A stretch of DNA of 64,000 nucleotides from Caldithrix sp. (GTDB lineage: Bacteria > Zhuqueibacterota > Zhuqueibacteria > Thermofontimicrobiales > Sulfurfontimicrobiaceae), in contig DYKB01000015.1 of NCBI GenBank assembly GCA_020722815.1, positions 41,583 through 105,582 on the forward strand. The letters run 5' to 3'. Positions 9,412 to 19,397 of the stretch are shown here, in pieces (the stretch's first letter is position 1; each line of letters opens with the position of its first letter). The notes under the pieces are model-generated. The model was not told the origin of the DNA, did not search any database, and saw only the letters and a list, made by a program, of their open reading frames with translations. A program made the translations under genes and the position numbers.

Positions 9412-10833
9412 ATGCAAGTTGTTTCAGCCTATTATCCTATTTCTTTGGATGAAATACATACCAAAATTTCCAGAAAAAATCATCGAAAGGGTCGATATAA
9501 AAAACTAAATTTTCAATACGCCTTATTTAATAATAACCTTCCTGAAAATATCAAAGAGATTATTAATGATTTTGGAGAAAAAGTTGTCCAGGTTGACGGA
9601 GAAATCCCACCAGATTCACCTGTGAAAGACAATGATAGATTCTTATTCATCAGTTATGATCAGAGTATATGGACACATGGTTTACATAAATATCCCGCCA
9701 AATTTTTTCCGGAGCTCCCCCGCTGGTTAATCAAGCGGTATTCTAAAGAAAATGACATGATTCTCGATCCTTTTTCAGGTAGTGGAACCACCAATATTGA
9801 AGCTTTATTGAACCGGCGACACTCTGTTGGAATTGATGTGGACCCTTTTTCAAGATTTTTATCGAAGATTAAAACTAATCCCCTCAAACCGGAAGAATTG
9901 TTAACCACCAAAAAGATTTTGATTGAATCCGTAATAAAATATCATCCCCAAAAAGTGTCTGTAAGCGATATACCAGCGTTTCCTTACCGTGACAATTGGT
10001 TCAAGAAAGAAATTATCGATGAACTCGCTTATTTAAAAAAAACAATTAATAACCTTGATGCCAGCGATGATGTAAAACACTTTTATCAAATTTGTTTATC
10101 ATCAATTATTCGGTCTGTTTCGAACGCTGATGATAATTGTACCAGAACCGTTATCAGAAAAAAATTAAACAAGATAGTTGAACCAGCCGATGCTCTAAAA
10201 CGATTTACCGAGACAATTCTGGTAAATGTACCCAAAACGATTGAATTTTCCAAAATCTGTCCTGTTGATATCACTGCTACATTTCCAGAAAACATGGATG
10301 CCAGAAATATTGATTATCCAGAAAATCATTTTGATCTGGCGGTCACCTCACCCCCCTACGCGAATGCTGTTGATTATCCGAGAACACATCAGTTAGAAAT
10401 CTATTGGCTTGGTATAGCGAATGGCTCACTCACCCCAATAAAAAGAAAACATATCGGAACCGAGAGTGTATCAGTTGACAATTATAAAACGTTACATCAT
10501 ATAAACATTCCAGAAGCTGATAAAGTAATTTCAAAAATTTATGAAAAGGACGAAAGACGGGCATTTATCGCATATAAATTTTTGCAAGATATGGAACTCA
10601 ATCTACGAGAATGTTATCGGGTTTTAAAAAATGATGGAAGATATATCCTGGTTGTCGGTAACAATAAAATTCGGGGAGAATTATTTGAAAATTGGAAATA
10701 TATCATGCTGCTAGCCGAGAAAGTCGGTTTTAAAATTGAAAAATATTTCGCATCAGAGATCATACGCCATTTTATTAAAGTACCACGTGAGGAACGCATC
10801 AACACGGATTGGATTGTCGTTTTAAAAAAATAG
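9412..10833 (+). CDS. DNA methyltransferase, N4-cytosine type (TSPPY)
   Basis: A 473-residue amino-methyltransferase. The AdoMet-binding motif I is DPFSGSGTT at 119-127, preceded by HGLHKYPAKFFPELP. The catalytic motif IV is TSPPY at 312-316. The order motif I then IV, and Ser before PPY, point to an N4-cytosine enzyme, although N6-adenine activity cannot be ruled out. A C-terminal target-recognition part follows. The start ATG has AAGGATAGG about 12 bases upstream. A gene with a nuclease-like motif follows immediately, so the pair reads as a type II restriction-modification unit. The target sequence is unknown. Confidence 0.85.
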   Translation: MQVVSAYYPISLDEIHTKISRKNHRKGRYKKLNFQYALFNNNLPENIKEIINDFGEKVVQVDGEIPPDSPVKDNDRFLFISYDQSIWTHGLHKYPAKFFPELPRWLIKRYSKENDMILDPFSGSGTTNIEALLNRRHSVGIDVDPFSRFLSKIKTNPLKPEELLTTKKILIESVIKYHPQKVSVSDIPAFPYRDNWFKKEIIDELAYLKKTINNLDASDDVKHFYQICLSSIIRSVSNADDNCTRTVIRKKLNKIVEPADALKRFTETILVNVPKTIEFSKICPVDITATFPENMDARNIDYPENHFDLAVTSPPYANAVDYPRTHQLEIYWLGIANGSLTPIKRKHIGTESVSVDNYKTLHHINIPEADKVISKIYEKDERRAFIAYKFLQDMELNLRECYRVLKNDGRYILVVGNNKIRGELFENWKYIMLLAEKVGFKIEKYFASEIIRHFIKVPREERINTDWIVVLKK

Positions 10834-10843
10834 GAGCGGCAGC

Positions 10844-11341
10844 CTGCTGAATAAAGAAGATCGCGGCAGACAGGCTTCAGTCGATGGTTTTGCCCACGAG
10901 CATATTGTCGTCGGTATTTTAATGAAAAAATATCAAAACGTTTCACAGGTAGATCTGCCACTATCACCTTATGACGTTATCATCGTATTCAAGGATCTCG
11001 ATGGTTCAGAAAATATTATCAGAGCTCAGGTGAAAACAGCCAAAAAAAGTGTAAGTTTTACAGGTGGCTCAAGAGGCGACGTTGACAGGGCGTACCAATC
11101 AGGTATAAAGGAATATATTCAATCCAGTACCTATTCTGATGTGATTAACGGAATCCATCCGACCGGCAGCGACTCTTTTGCGCTATATTTTATTCCAACC
11201 ATCGTCGTTGAACGGTTAAATCAAAAATCAATCTCTCTCCACAAAATCGAAAAATTAAAGAATAACTATCATATTTTAGAGAACTGTAAAAATCAGAAAC
11301 TCATCATTGAAGAATGCATAAAATTGGGTATTCTTTCATAA
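10844..11341 (+). CDS. Probable PD-(D/E)XK restriction endonuclease partnered with the methyltransferase
   Basis: The frame is open from 10826 to the stop at 11341. Only CTG codons (10844, 10847) lie near the AGGAG at 10832-10836 that overlaps the methyltransferase stop; the first ATG is at 10922. The residues before that ATG (GFAHEHIVVGIL, with a Glu in a predicted helix) belong to the fold, so a non-ATG start is favoured. The core reads SPYDVIIVF, about 18 residues, then RAQVKTAKKS: a D...QxK variant of the PD-(D/E)XK nuclease site, as in small type II endonucleases and intron-associated nucleases. Length is about 165 residues. The nuclease assignment is inferred from this motif and the position behind the methyltransferase. 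Confidence 0.6.
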   Translation: MLNKEDRGRQASVDGFAHEHIVVGILMKKYQNVSQVDLPLSPYDVIIVFKDLDGSENIIRAQVKTAKKSVSFTGGSRGDVDRAYQSGIKEYIQSSTYSDVINGIHPTGSDSFALYFIPTIVVERLNQKSISLHKIEKLKNNYHILENCKNQKLIIEECIKLGILS

Positions 11342-11573
11342 TCAGCCGTTATACAATCACTCGATCATCTGCGGAATGGATCTCTTTTAGAATTGGATCA
11401 TAATTTTAAAATTTTGAATTCATGCAAGAATAACTTGTATTCAACAAAATTCAAGCAACTATCCACGAAATCCAGCTTACTAATCAAATTATCTACCTTA
11501 ATAATTCCATTATCAATACGCCATATTGCGTTATCCAGTTATTTTTTGCGTAATCTACCTTCCTGCTGCCATT

Positions 11574-11606
11574 ATCCAGATTGATATTTGCATTATCAAT
11601 CTGGAT
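11574..11606. repeat. Perfect 13-bp inverted repeat
   Basis: ATCCAGATTGATA, a 7-base spacer TTTGCAT, then TATCAATCTGGAT. There is no T-run, so it is not a typical terminator. Its role is unknown. Confidence 0.6.
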
Positions 11607-11961
11607 TATCTTTTAGGGAAGTTGGATAATCGTTCCGGGAAGATAGATATTCCTTCGAGGACTATGGCGAATGCCTTCAGAAACATCAATAAAGCTTCCG
11701 GGAAGATAGATGAGAAAATTATTCAGCCAGAACTGATATTCGGGAAAGTGAATGAGTGCCTAATCGAGATGATAATCGCTTTGGTTGATATGAAATATGA
11801 TCTTGTATTGATTGATAATACGTTTCATCAAAAAATAGTAAAATATTTTAAATTTATCTCTTGAAATTTAAAAACGAGTTTATTAAATTAATATTAAAAT
11901 GAAAAGTAGAAAAGGTAGTTGGCAAACACACAGGATGCCCCTTAAATGGGATTATATTACT

Positions 11962-12111
11962 AATTCGTGTCTGTCTGCAAAAGCCGCCGGTACTGTCATT
12001 GCGAGGAGCGTTTTTGGCGACGAAGCAATCTCAGCCGTTTTAAGAGGGGATTGCTTCGGCAAAAAACGCCTCGCCATGACAGGTCTTGGTATTTTCGGAC
12101 AAGCACTAATT
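11962..12111. repeat. MITE-like palindromic element, family 1, copy B
   Basis: Same family as copy A but in reverse orientation, about 150 bp. Ends AATTCGTGTCTGTCT and CGGACAAGCACTAATT are slightly diverged. The core GCGAGGAGCGTTTTTGGCGA and the AAAACGCCTCGCCATGAC block are well kept. It lies 37 bases before the small coiled-coil gene and may carry or separate its promoter. Confidence 0.8.
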
Positions 12112-12148
12112 CACATCAACAACGCACTTTACGAGAAGGAGAAACAAA

Positions 12149-12463
12149 ATGGCGTCAAAGTCATTTGCGGAAAAAATGAATGAGGTTAAGCTCATGTTGG
12201 CCGGCATCAAACAGTATCCGGAGCGATTGGCGAGACGAGGTTTGGATGCTGAGTTTATTTCGCGATTTGAAAAGAGCTTTCAGGAAGTCCAAACGCTGGA
12301 TAATGAGCAGGAAAAATTAAAAGCTGAATTAAAATCCAAGTCAGCAGCGTTGACCGAAAAATCCACTGGGCTGGATGCACTCTATATTGAAGCAAAGAAA
12401 ATGGTCAAGGTTGAGATTGAAAGTACCGCGTGGAAAGAGTTCGGAATTCAGGATAAGAGATAA
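12149..12463 (+). CDS. Small coiled-coil protein of unknown function
   Basis: A 104-residue, highly charged, helical protein. The central part (about 45-80) has a heptad-like pattern rich in Glu, Lys and Leu. There is no Cys, signal peptide or membrane helix. GAAGGAG sits 9 bases before the ATG, a strong ribosome binding site, which together with the regular charge pattern supports a real gene. I do not recognise a family. A transcription terminator follows at 12511-12543. Confidence 0.7.
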   Translation: MASKSFAEKMNEVKLMLAGIKQYPERLARRGLDAEFISRFEKSFQEVQTLDNEQEKLKAELKSKSAALTEKSTGLDALYIEAKKMVKVEIESTAWKEFGIQDKR

Positions 12464-12510
12464 GCGAGTTGCAGGAGCTAACTGACTTTTAGCATGTATT
12501 TTTAGATAAT

Positions 12511-12543
12511 AAAGGGAGGATTCAATATAAATCCTCCCTTTTC
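12511..12543. terminator. Bidirectional intrinsic terminator
   Basis: The stem AAAGGGAGGATT pairs with AATCCTCCCTTT across a short AT loop, flanked by A- and T-rich tracts on both sides. It lies between the convergent small coiled-coil gene (+) and qNOR (-) and overlaps the qNOR stop codon, so it can serve both. Confidence 0.8.
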
Positions 12544-14801
12544 ATTTTATTATTATCCTCATTCATTTTTTTCTTCAAAAACGAAAACCACACCGCCCGT
12601 GCCAGGAAAATAAACAGGATAATAGCGCCCGCTGCAAAAATCAGATCGGGCAGTATCCGCATCCAGGAAAAAAGCTGCATGGTTTTACTGGTGGCGATTT
12701 CAGGACTCCGGGCATACCAGAGACCAGCTTTCACCGCATAATAAAATTGATAGAATCCGGATGGAATTAAACTGAACACCGTCATGGCCATCAGACCGCC
12801 ATTCAGGCCCCAGAAACTCCATTTCAATAATTTATCCGACCAGGAAGATATTTTCACGATGTGCCGGACCGAAAAAAGCATTAACGCGATGGCCAGAAAG
12901 CCGTACACCCCGAAGAGTGCCGTGTGACCATGAATTGGCGTGGTATTAATTCCCTGAATGTAGTACAGAACAATCGGGGGATTAATTAAAAATCCGAAAA
13001 TTCCGGCTCCAACAACATTCCAGAAGGCCACGGCGACGAAAAAGTAAATCGGCCAGCGATAGGCAAAATTTTTGCCCGCTTTTTCGACTGCTTTCAAATT
13101 ATGAGTCGTTTCAAAAGCCAGCATAGTGAGTGGAACGACTTCCAGCGCTGAAAACACAGCTCCCAATGCAATAATAGGTGATGGCGAGCCGGACCAGTAC
13201 AGGTGATGGAACGTCCCGATGACACCGCTTCCCAGGTAGAGGAAAATACTAAAATAGACCGTGTTCAGGGCAAATTTTTTGCTCACCACCCCGATATGTC
13301 CCAGAATAAAGGCCATGAAGACGGTGGCAAACACCTCAAAAAAGCCTTCTACCCAAAGATGAACAACCCACCAGCGCCAATATTCGGCTTCAGACAGATG
13401 GGTGCCTTTACCATACATCAAACCCGCCATATAAAATAATGGAATGGCAATGGCGCTATAAAGCAGCAAATGCGTCATTCCGCTAAAATCCTTTTCCTGC
13501 CCTAAAGCGGGTCGAATTGCACGGACGACGAGCACCAGCCAGATCAACATCCCGGCGATTAACAGGAGCTGCCAGACGCGACCCAGCTCAATATACTCAT
13601 AGCCCTGATGTCCCAGATAGAAATTGTTCGCATTCATGTTTCCGGTGACGGAGAGCCAGGTACCAACCAGTGTTCCGACCAGAACAACCGCCACCGCTCC
13701 CAACAGAATCGTGACCCAGAGTCCTTGCTTCTTTGGCTCTTTCCCAACAAAAGGGCCAATAAACAAGCCGGCCGCGAGAAAACAGGTGGCAATCCAGAAA
13801 ATGGCCAACTGAAGGTGCCAGGTTCGGGCGATGGCATACGGCAGAACTTTTGCCAGCGGAATTCCGAAGAAATAGGTTCCTTCGACCGTATAATGGCCGG
13901 TGATGGCACCTACGGCTATTTGTAAGATAAACAAGAGCATTGCTATCAGAAAATAGGGTAAAATGGCTTTCTGGCTGCCACTCGGCGTTGGTTCATCAAA
14001 ACGTGTCAATAACTCGGCAGTGTAGTCCTTTTCATGCAGATAGTGCAAATAAATGAATAGAACAACGGCAATCGCCAGAATTAATAAAATCACACTGACA
14101 ATCGACCAGATTATGGCATCCGGAACAGGTTCATTGCCAACCAGGGGATCGTAAGGCCAATTGGTGGTATAGGTATAATCCTTATCCAGCCGTAACGTCC
14201 CGGCAGCCCAGGCCAGCCAGGCAAAAAAATCGGTCAGATTCTTCCCTTCCGCATCCGTGCGAACGATACCAGGCTGTAAACCCATGCGTTCATTACCATC
14301 GCGAAATAAATTAGTGTAATAGCCAATAAGGGCCTGATGGGCTTCCTTTTGAAAATCAGTAAACACCAGGGTATTATTCGCGGCATCAAACCGATTCGTT
14401 TTAATTTCCTGCTGAATTCGTGCCTGTATTTCCGCCTGTTTTACGGGATCCAGTGCTTCAAAATTTTTTTGGGTAAAATTATTGGCTGCTTCGGTTGATA
14501 AACCCGCATACCTGGCGGCCATAAATAGCCCCATCCGATGCAGATAATCCGCCGACCAATCGGGTGCCAGATAGGCCCCATGTCCCCAGATAGTTCCGAT
14601 ATGCTGCCCGCCGCGGCTGAAATAATAATTTTGTCCCACCAGGATATCTTCTCCGGTAAATAATGTTTCTCCTGAACTACTCTTCACAAATCCTGGAATC
14701 GGCGGTTTTTCCCGATTGATAATATATCCCCCCCAAATCAGGACGCCGAACGCCAAGATTAGTAAAAATAGCAGTACGGCTTTGACTTTTGGATTACTCA
14801 T
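12522..14801 (-). CDS. norZ: Quinol-dependent nitric oxide reductase (qNOR, single subunit)
   Basis: A 759-residue heme-copper-oxidase-family enzyme that reduces NO to N2O with quinol electrons at the inner membrane. Residues 1-230 hold a membrane anchor and the qNOR periplasmic domain (conserved WGHGAYLAPDWSADYLHR), with no CXXCH, which separates it from cytochrome-c-dependent cNOR. The catalytic part has His ligands in WHLQLAIFW, the HLWVEGFFEVF motif (metal His plus the conserved Glu), the FHHLYWSG pair, and HGHTALFGVYG for the hemes. About 14 helices are predicted. AGGAGG lies a few bases before the ATG. It is monocistronic here, with no NorR or NsrR-type regulator beside it; it may serve detoxification or denitrification. 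Confidence 0.94.
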   Translation of the reverse strand: MSNPKVKAVLLFLLILAFGVLIWGGYIINREKPPIPGFVKSSSGETLFTGEDILVGQNYYFSRGGQHIGTIWGHGAYLAPDWSADYLHRMGLFMAARYAGLSTEAANNFTQKNFEALDPVKQAEIQARIQQEIKTNRFDAANNTLVFTDFQKEAHQALIGYYTNLFRDGNERMGLQPGIVRTDAEGKNLTDFFAWLAWAAGTLRLDKDYTYTTNWPYDPLVGNEPVPDAIIWSIVSVILLILAIAVVLFIYLHYLHEKDYTAELLTRFDEPTPSGSQKAILPYFLIAMLLFILQIAVGAITGHYTVEGTYFFGIPLAKVLPYAIARTWHLQLAIFWIATCFLAAGLFIGPFVGKEPKKQGLWVTILLGAVAVVLVGTLVGTWLSVTGNMNANNFYLGHQGYEYIELGRVWQLLLIAGMLIWLVLVVRAIRPALGQEKDFSGMTHLLLYSAIAIPLFYMAGLMYGKGTHLSEAEYWRWWVVHLWVEGFFEVFATVFMAFILGHIGVVSKKFALNTVYFSIFLYLGSGVIGTFHHLYWSGSPSPIIALGAVFSALEVVPLTMLAFETTHNLKAVEKAGKNFAYRWPIYFFVAVAFWNVVGAGIFGFLINPPIVLYYIQGINTTPIHGHTALFGVYGFLAIALMLFSVRHIVKISSWSDKLLKWSFWGLNGGLMAMTVFSLIPSGFYQFYYAVKAGLWYARSPEIATSKTMQLFSWMRILPDLIFAAGAIILFIFLARAVWFSFLKKKMNEDNNKMKREDLY

Positions 14802-15602
14802 TTTTTAAATCCTCCTTAGTTAATAAAAAACAAAAATTAAGTTAAAATAACTTTCACAACTGTACACTTTTTAGTTTACTCATAACTCTTTACTTTTAGA
14901 CCATTCTGACTGCCTTCACTCCAAAGAGCATGGCTATTCTCCCTCCCGCTGTGAGAAGTTTTGGGTGAAGGTAGATTTTGCTAAAGTAAAAAGTGCCTGA
15001 TGAGAAAAAATACGTCATAATTTAATAATAATCAATTGAATGCTGATTGACTAAAGTCAAGAAATTGAAAAAAATCATGCCGAAATAGAACTAAATAAAG
15101 CTAAAATGCTGTTCATAATTTTAACGATGAAATTGTGGGCCACAATTGAACGTTATTTTCTTCACAAAAAACGGAACCCCATACAACTATTGAGCGTTTG
15201 AAAATGTGATTTATTTTTTGGATGGATATTTTAGTTCAAGCCAGCCAGTCAATAATAATACCCTTTCAACTGGATGCGTTAAAAAATCCACTTGATAATC
15301 CATTTTCAATAGAACAATCCTCGCTGGCTTTTGTCGCTGAAATCTAACGATTTATCTCCTAAAAATTGTGTGAGACTTTGGTAAATTTCATTGCTTTTTA
15401 CAAAAATTTTGTTATCTTATAGGGATGATTTTTTCTGCTTTTTATCCTGAAATAAATCCATCAAATTTACCTCAATAGTTTTTACTTCTTTACTGGTAAC
15501 GATACGCCCGCTCAAGCCTCCGTTGGATGCCGGGCGCTGATGAAACGAGTTTGGTTTTTCGGAGGAATTTTTAATTTTAATATAGTATAAGGAAAGGTTT
15601 TT
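14802..15602. other. 800-bp divergent intergenic region, qNOR / PFOR
   Basis: No gene is supported. It contains a decayed family 2 repeat (14859-15000). The last 250 bases are AT-rich and presumably hold the promoter of the PFOR gene. An AAGGAAAGG ribosome binding site sits about 6 bases before the PFOR ATG at 15603. I could not define a convincing -35/-10 pair. Confidence 0.5.
14859..15000. repeat. MITE-like palindromic element, family 2, copy 2 (decayed)
   Basis: Ends ACTGTACACTTTTTAG and AAAGTAAAAAGTGCC match family 2. The C-rich inner arms have decayed (CTTCACTCC... and GGGTGAAGG). Confidence 0.65.
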
Positions 15603-18600
15603 ATGAAACAATTCAAAAAAGAAACGGTGGATGGGAATATGGCCGCCACCCATGTGGCTTATGCATTTAGTGATGTTGCCGCAATTTATCCCATTACACC
15701 TTCCTCAGTTATGGGCGAAGTAGCTGATAGTAAGGCTGCCAAAGGTCTCAAAAACATTTTTGGCCAGGTTGTCGACGTCATCGAAATGCAGTCTGAAGGT
15801 GGTGCGGCCGGTGCAGTTCATGGTTCGCTATCCGCTGGAGCTTTTACGACAACTTTCACCGCTTCCCAGGGTTTATTGTTAATGTTACCCAATATGCATA
15901 AAATTGCAGGTGAAATGCTTCCAACCGTTTTTCATGTATCCGCCCGTTCATTAGCCTGTCAATCTCTCTCTATTTTCGGGGATCATTCCGATGTGATGGC
16001 GGCCCGGAATACTGGTTTTGCACTTGTCGCCGCCGGCTCGGTTCAGGAAGTGATGGATCTGGCAATTGTTTCACATCTGGCGACCTTAAAATCCAAAATT
16101 CCCTTCCTGAATTTCTTCGATGGTTTCCGGACTTCAAGTGAAATTCAAAAAATTGACATCATCGATTATGCAACATTAGAGAGTTTGATTGATTGGGATG
16201 CTGTTGAAGAATTTCGTAGCCGCGCTTTAAATCCCGAAAAACCACGCATCAAAGTTGGTGCCCAAAATCCGGATGTTTATTTCCAGGGACGCGAAACAGT
16301 AAATCAATATTATCTCGATGCGCCGATGATTGTTCAGGACTATATGAATAAAGTTGCGGAATTAACCGGACGCCCCTATCATCTTTTTGATTACGTGGGA
16401 GCTCCTGATGCCGATAAAGTCATTGTCGCCATGGGGAGTGGATGTGAAACTATTGACGAAACCATCGAATGGCTAAATGCAAACCGTGGAACCAAATTGG
16501 GCTTGATTAAAGTCCGACTCTATCGACCTTTTGCCGTTCAGGCTTTTATCGATGCACTGCCCAAAACAGTGAAAAAAATTGCCGTGCTTGATCGCACGAA
16601 AGAACCCGGTGCAATCGGGGAACCGCTTTATTTAGATATTGTATCGGCTCTCAAAGATCATAAAGACCTGACGATCATTGGCGGTCGTTACGGCCTTTCA
16701 TCAAAAGATTTTACGCCATCAATGGTCAAATCAGTGTACGACCATCTCGATGGTGCTTGCTTCCATGGTTTTACCGTTGGAATTACCGATGATGTCACCA
16801 ATACGTCAACAAAAATTACCGAAGAAATTAATACTTTGCCAAAAGGAACGATTAGTTGCAAATTCTGGGGATTGGGTTCTGATGGTACGGTTGGCGCGAA
16901 TAAAAACTCAATTAAGATTATTGGTGATAACACCGATCAATACGTTCAGGGATATTTCCAATATGATTCCAAGAAATCAGGTGGTATTACGCGAAGCCAT
17001 TTGCGTTTTGGTATGAAACAATTAAAATGCCCCTATCTGGTTGATCATCCCGATTTTGTTGCCTGCCACAATCCAGCTTTTATCGGCCGGTATGATATTC
17101 TGGAAGGAATCAAAGAGGGTGGCGTCTTTTTACTAAATTCGCAGTGGAAAGCGGACGAAGTATTTGAAAACCTGACCCTGGATATGCAAAAAACAATTAT
17201 TGCCAAAAAAATTAAAGTTTATAATATTAATGCGCTGGAAATTGCCAATGCGGTAGGTCTGGGTGGTCGTATTAATTCAATCATGCAAACCGCCTTTTTC
17301 TTAATTTCAGGCGTCCTCGATCGGCAGCAAGCTATCGACATGATTAAAAATGCGATTAAGAAGACTTATGGTAAAAAGGGCGAAGAAGTTGTCAAAATGA
17401 ACTGGGCATCAGTGGATAAAACCGATGAAGCCATGGTTGAAGTGACAATTCCGACGGCTTTACCTGGTAAATATCGTGAGATGAAAAAACTGGTGCCGGA
17501 TAATGCTGATAAGTTTACGAAAAATGTTATTGAAAAAATCATGCAGGAAAAAGGTGATCAGATTCCGGTTTCCGATATGCCCTTTGATGGGTATGTACCT
17601 TCGGGAACCACCCAACTGGAAAAACGGGGTGTCGCACCCTTCGTTCCGCACTGGATTCCTGAAAATTGTATTCAATGTAATCAATGTTCATTCGTGTGTC
17701 CACATGCCGCGATTCGTGCCAAACTGATTGATCGGGAGTTATTAAAGGATGCACCTGCCACATTTAAAACTTTAAAAGCCGCTGGAAAAGATGCGGATAA
17801 ATATGCGTATAAAATTCAGATTTATCCACTGGACTGTCAGGGTTGTGAAGACTGCGTAAGAGAATGTCCCCAAAATGCATTGGTCATGAAACCAATTGAA
17901 GAAGAAAAAGCTCTGGGCGAAGTTGAAAATGCTGTTTTCTTCAATTCATTACCGACAGATATCCTGGGTGCAACAGCCAAACCGAACACAGTTAAAGGCA
18001 GCCAGTTTAAACAACCATTAATGGAATTCTCAGGTGCCTGCGCTGGTTGTGGTGAAACACCTTATGTAAAACTGATTACGCAACTCTACGGTGATCGCAT
18101 GATTATCGCCAATGCAACAGGTTGTTCGTCAATCTGGGGCGCCACTTTCCCAACAATGCCATACTGTAAAAATAAAGATGGTCATGGTCCGGCCTGGGCA
18201 AATTCACTATTTGAAGATAATGCGGAATATGGCTTTGGAATGCGGCTGGCAGTGGAAGCAAATCGTCGTCAGCTCTGGTTCCAGGTCGAAAAAGCCTTAT
18301 CGATGGGTGTTAATGGCGATCTGGGTGCAGCACTGGCCAAAGCGAAAGATCTGTGGAAAGTCACCGATGAAGAAGCCAAGCTGAATGCCCGAAAAATTCA
18401 GACGCTGTTACCGGATGCACTGAAAAAAGCCTCCGGTGATGCGCAGAAAGTTCTCCGTCGCATTAAAGAGCTCGAAAGCTACTTCATCCAAAAGAGCGTC
18501 TGGGCGTTTGGTGGTGATGGTTGGGCTTATGATATCGGCTATGGTGGTCTCGATCATGTGCTGGCCAGTGGTCGTAATATCAACGTGCTGGTGCTGGATA

Positions 18601-19133
18601 CTGAAGTCTATTCCAATACCGGTGGCCAGGCTTCCAAGTCTACGCCATTAGGTTCAGTAGCCAAATTTGCTGAAGCTGGTAAAATGACTGTTAAAAAAGA
18701 CCTGGGCCTGATGATGATGAGCTACGGTTATGTCTATGTGGCTTCGGTCGCGATGGGTGCCAATAAAAATCAATTGCTCAAAGCAATCACAGAGGCCGAA
18801 CAATATGATGGCCCATCCATTATCATTGCGTATGCGCCCTGCATCAATCATGGTATCGATATGGCCTTAACTCAGGATGAGGAAAAACGTGCGGTAGAGT
18901 CCGGCTACTGGATTCTCTATCGTTATAATCCCAAACTGAAAGCTGAAGGCAAAAATCCATTTATTCTGGATTCAAAAGAACCGGTAATGGATGTTCAGGA
19001 GTTCTTAAAGGGTGAAAAACGTTACACTTCACTCAAAATGACCTTTCCGGACAAAGTTGAAGGCTACTGGAACAAATTTTCAAAAGTCGCGCGTGATCGA
19101 TATGAATATTATAAGCGACTGTCTGAAAAGTAA
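15603..19133 (+). CDS. nifJ: Pyruvate:ferredoxin (flavodoxin) oxidoreductase, single-chain
   Basis: An 1176-residue homodimer-type PFOR, full length. It converts pyruvate and CoA to acetyl-CoA and CO2 with reduced ferredoxin or flavodoxin, in the cytoplasm. In order: pyrimidine-binding domain with YPITPSSVMGE near the start; transketolase C-like domain (about 260-400); gamma domain with GLGSDGTVGANK; two [4Fe-4S] clusters in CIQCNQCSFVCP (Cys689 on) and CQGCEDCVRECP (Cys745 on); a further Cys pair in CAGCGETPY; and the TPP-binding domain with GDGWAYDIGYGGLDH and the NTGGQASKSTP loop. It implies an oxygen-sensitive, fermentative or anaerobic metabolism. It is monocistronic with a strong terminator after it. 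Confidence 0.96.
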   Translation: MKQFKKETVDGNMAATHVAYAFSDVAAIYPITPSSVMGEVADSKAAKGLKNIFGQVVDVIEMQSEGGAAGAVHGSLSAGAFTTTFTASQGLLLMLPNMHKIAGEMLPTVFHVSARSLACQSLSIFGDHSDVMAARNTGFALVAAGSVQEVMDLAIVSHLATLKSKIPFLNFFDGFRTSSEIQKIDIIDYATLESLIDWDAVEEFRSRALNPEKPRIKVGAQNPDVYFQGRETVNQYYLDAPMIVQDYMNKVAELTGRPYHLFDYVGAPDADKVIVAMGSGCETIDETIEWLNANRGTKLGLIKVRLYRPFAVQAFIDALPKTVKKIAVLDRTKEPGAIGEPLYLDIVSALKDHKDLTIIGGRYGLSSKDFTPSMVKSVYDHLDGACFHGFTVGITDDVTNTSTKITEEINTLPKGTISCKFWGLGSDGTVGANKNSIKIIGDNTDQYVQGYFQYDSKKSGGITRSHLRFGMKQLKCPYLVDHPDFVACHNPAFIGRYDILEGIKEGGVFLLNSQWKADEVFENLTLDMQKTIIAKKIKVYNINALEIANAVGLGGRINSIMQTAFFLISGVLDRQQAIDMIKNAIKKTYGKKGEEVVKMNWASVDKTDEAMVEVTIPTALPGKYREMKKLVPDNADKFTKNVIEKIMQEKGDQIPVSDMPFDGYVPSGTTQLEKRGVAPFVPHWIPENCIQCNQCSFVCPHAAIRAKLIDRELLKDAPATFKTLKAAGKDADKYAYKIQIYPLDCQGCEDCVRECPQNALVMKPIEEEKALGEVENAVFFNSLPTDILGATAKPNTVKGSQFKQPLMEFSGACAGCGETPYVKLITQLYGDRMIIANATGCSSIWGATFPTMPYCKNKDGHGPAWANSLFEDNAEYGFGMRLAVEANRRQLWFQVEKALSMGVNGDLGAALAKAKDLWKVTDEEAKLNARKIQTLLPDALKKASGDAQKVLRRIKELESYFIQKSVWAFGGDGWAYDIGYGGLDHVLASGRNINVLVLDTEVYSNTGGQASKSTPLGSVAKFAEAGKMTVKKDLGLMMMSYGYVYVASVAMGANKNQLLKAITEAEQYDGPSIIIAYAPCINHGIDMALTQDEEKRAVESGYWILYRYNPKLKAEGKNPFILDSKEPVMDVQEFLKGEKRYTSLKMTFPDKVEGYWNKFSKVARDRYEYYKRLSEK

Positions 19134-19157
19134 TTTTATTTAGTTAAATAATGAATT

Positions 19158-19197
19158 AAAAATCCCTTTCTGGCTTACAGGAAGGGATTTTTTTTTA
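19158..19197 (+). terminator. Intrinsic terminator of the PFOR gene
   Basis: The stem AAATCCCTTTC pairs with GGAAGGGATTT around a loop TGGCTTACA-type spacer and is followed by a run of ten T. Confidence 0.9.
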
Positions 19198-19233
19198 AAA
19201 TGGTTGTTAAATTTGTTTAGCAGTTAAAGCGTC

Positions 19234-19286
19234 ATTGATAATTGGCAATTGATAATTGACAATCCACAATTGACAATTCACAATTA
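19234..19286. repeat. Short tandem/palindromic AATTGACAATT motif cluster
   Basis: Five or so degenerate copies of ATTGACAATT / ATTGATAATT run head to tail in 53 bases between the PFOR terminator and the RRM gene leader. No function is assigned; such clusters are common as simple intergenic repeats. Confidence 0.5.
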
Positions 19287-19397
19287 TTCTATAACTTTAT
19301 GTATTAACAGCCAAAAAAAGCCTTGTTTTATTAAAAATAATTGTTTATATTTTATATAACTACTGTACCATTTCGATACAAAATTACCAACGTGGCT

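Larger units (their letters stand above)
11342..12148. other. Intergenic region: hairpin and repeat copy B
   Basis: No gene is supported. A weak frame at 11526-11864 (112 codons) contains two similar SGKID segments from a duplicated TTCCGGGAAGATAGAT motif (about 11633 and 11698), but it has no ribosome binding site or recognisable family. A perfect 13-bp stem, ATCCAGATTGATA and its complement, lies at 11574-11606 with a 7-base loop. The right part is family 1 repeat copy B. Confidence 0.5.

Noticed and set aside
11899..12183. Overlapping open frames across family 1 repeat copy B
   Set aside because: They translate the palindromic element itself, have no ribosome binding site and no protein-like pattern; the same kind of frame appears in other copies.
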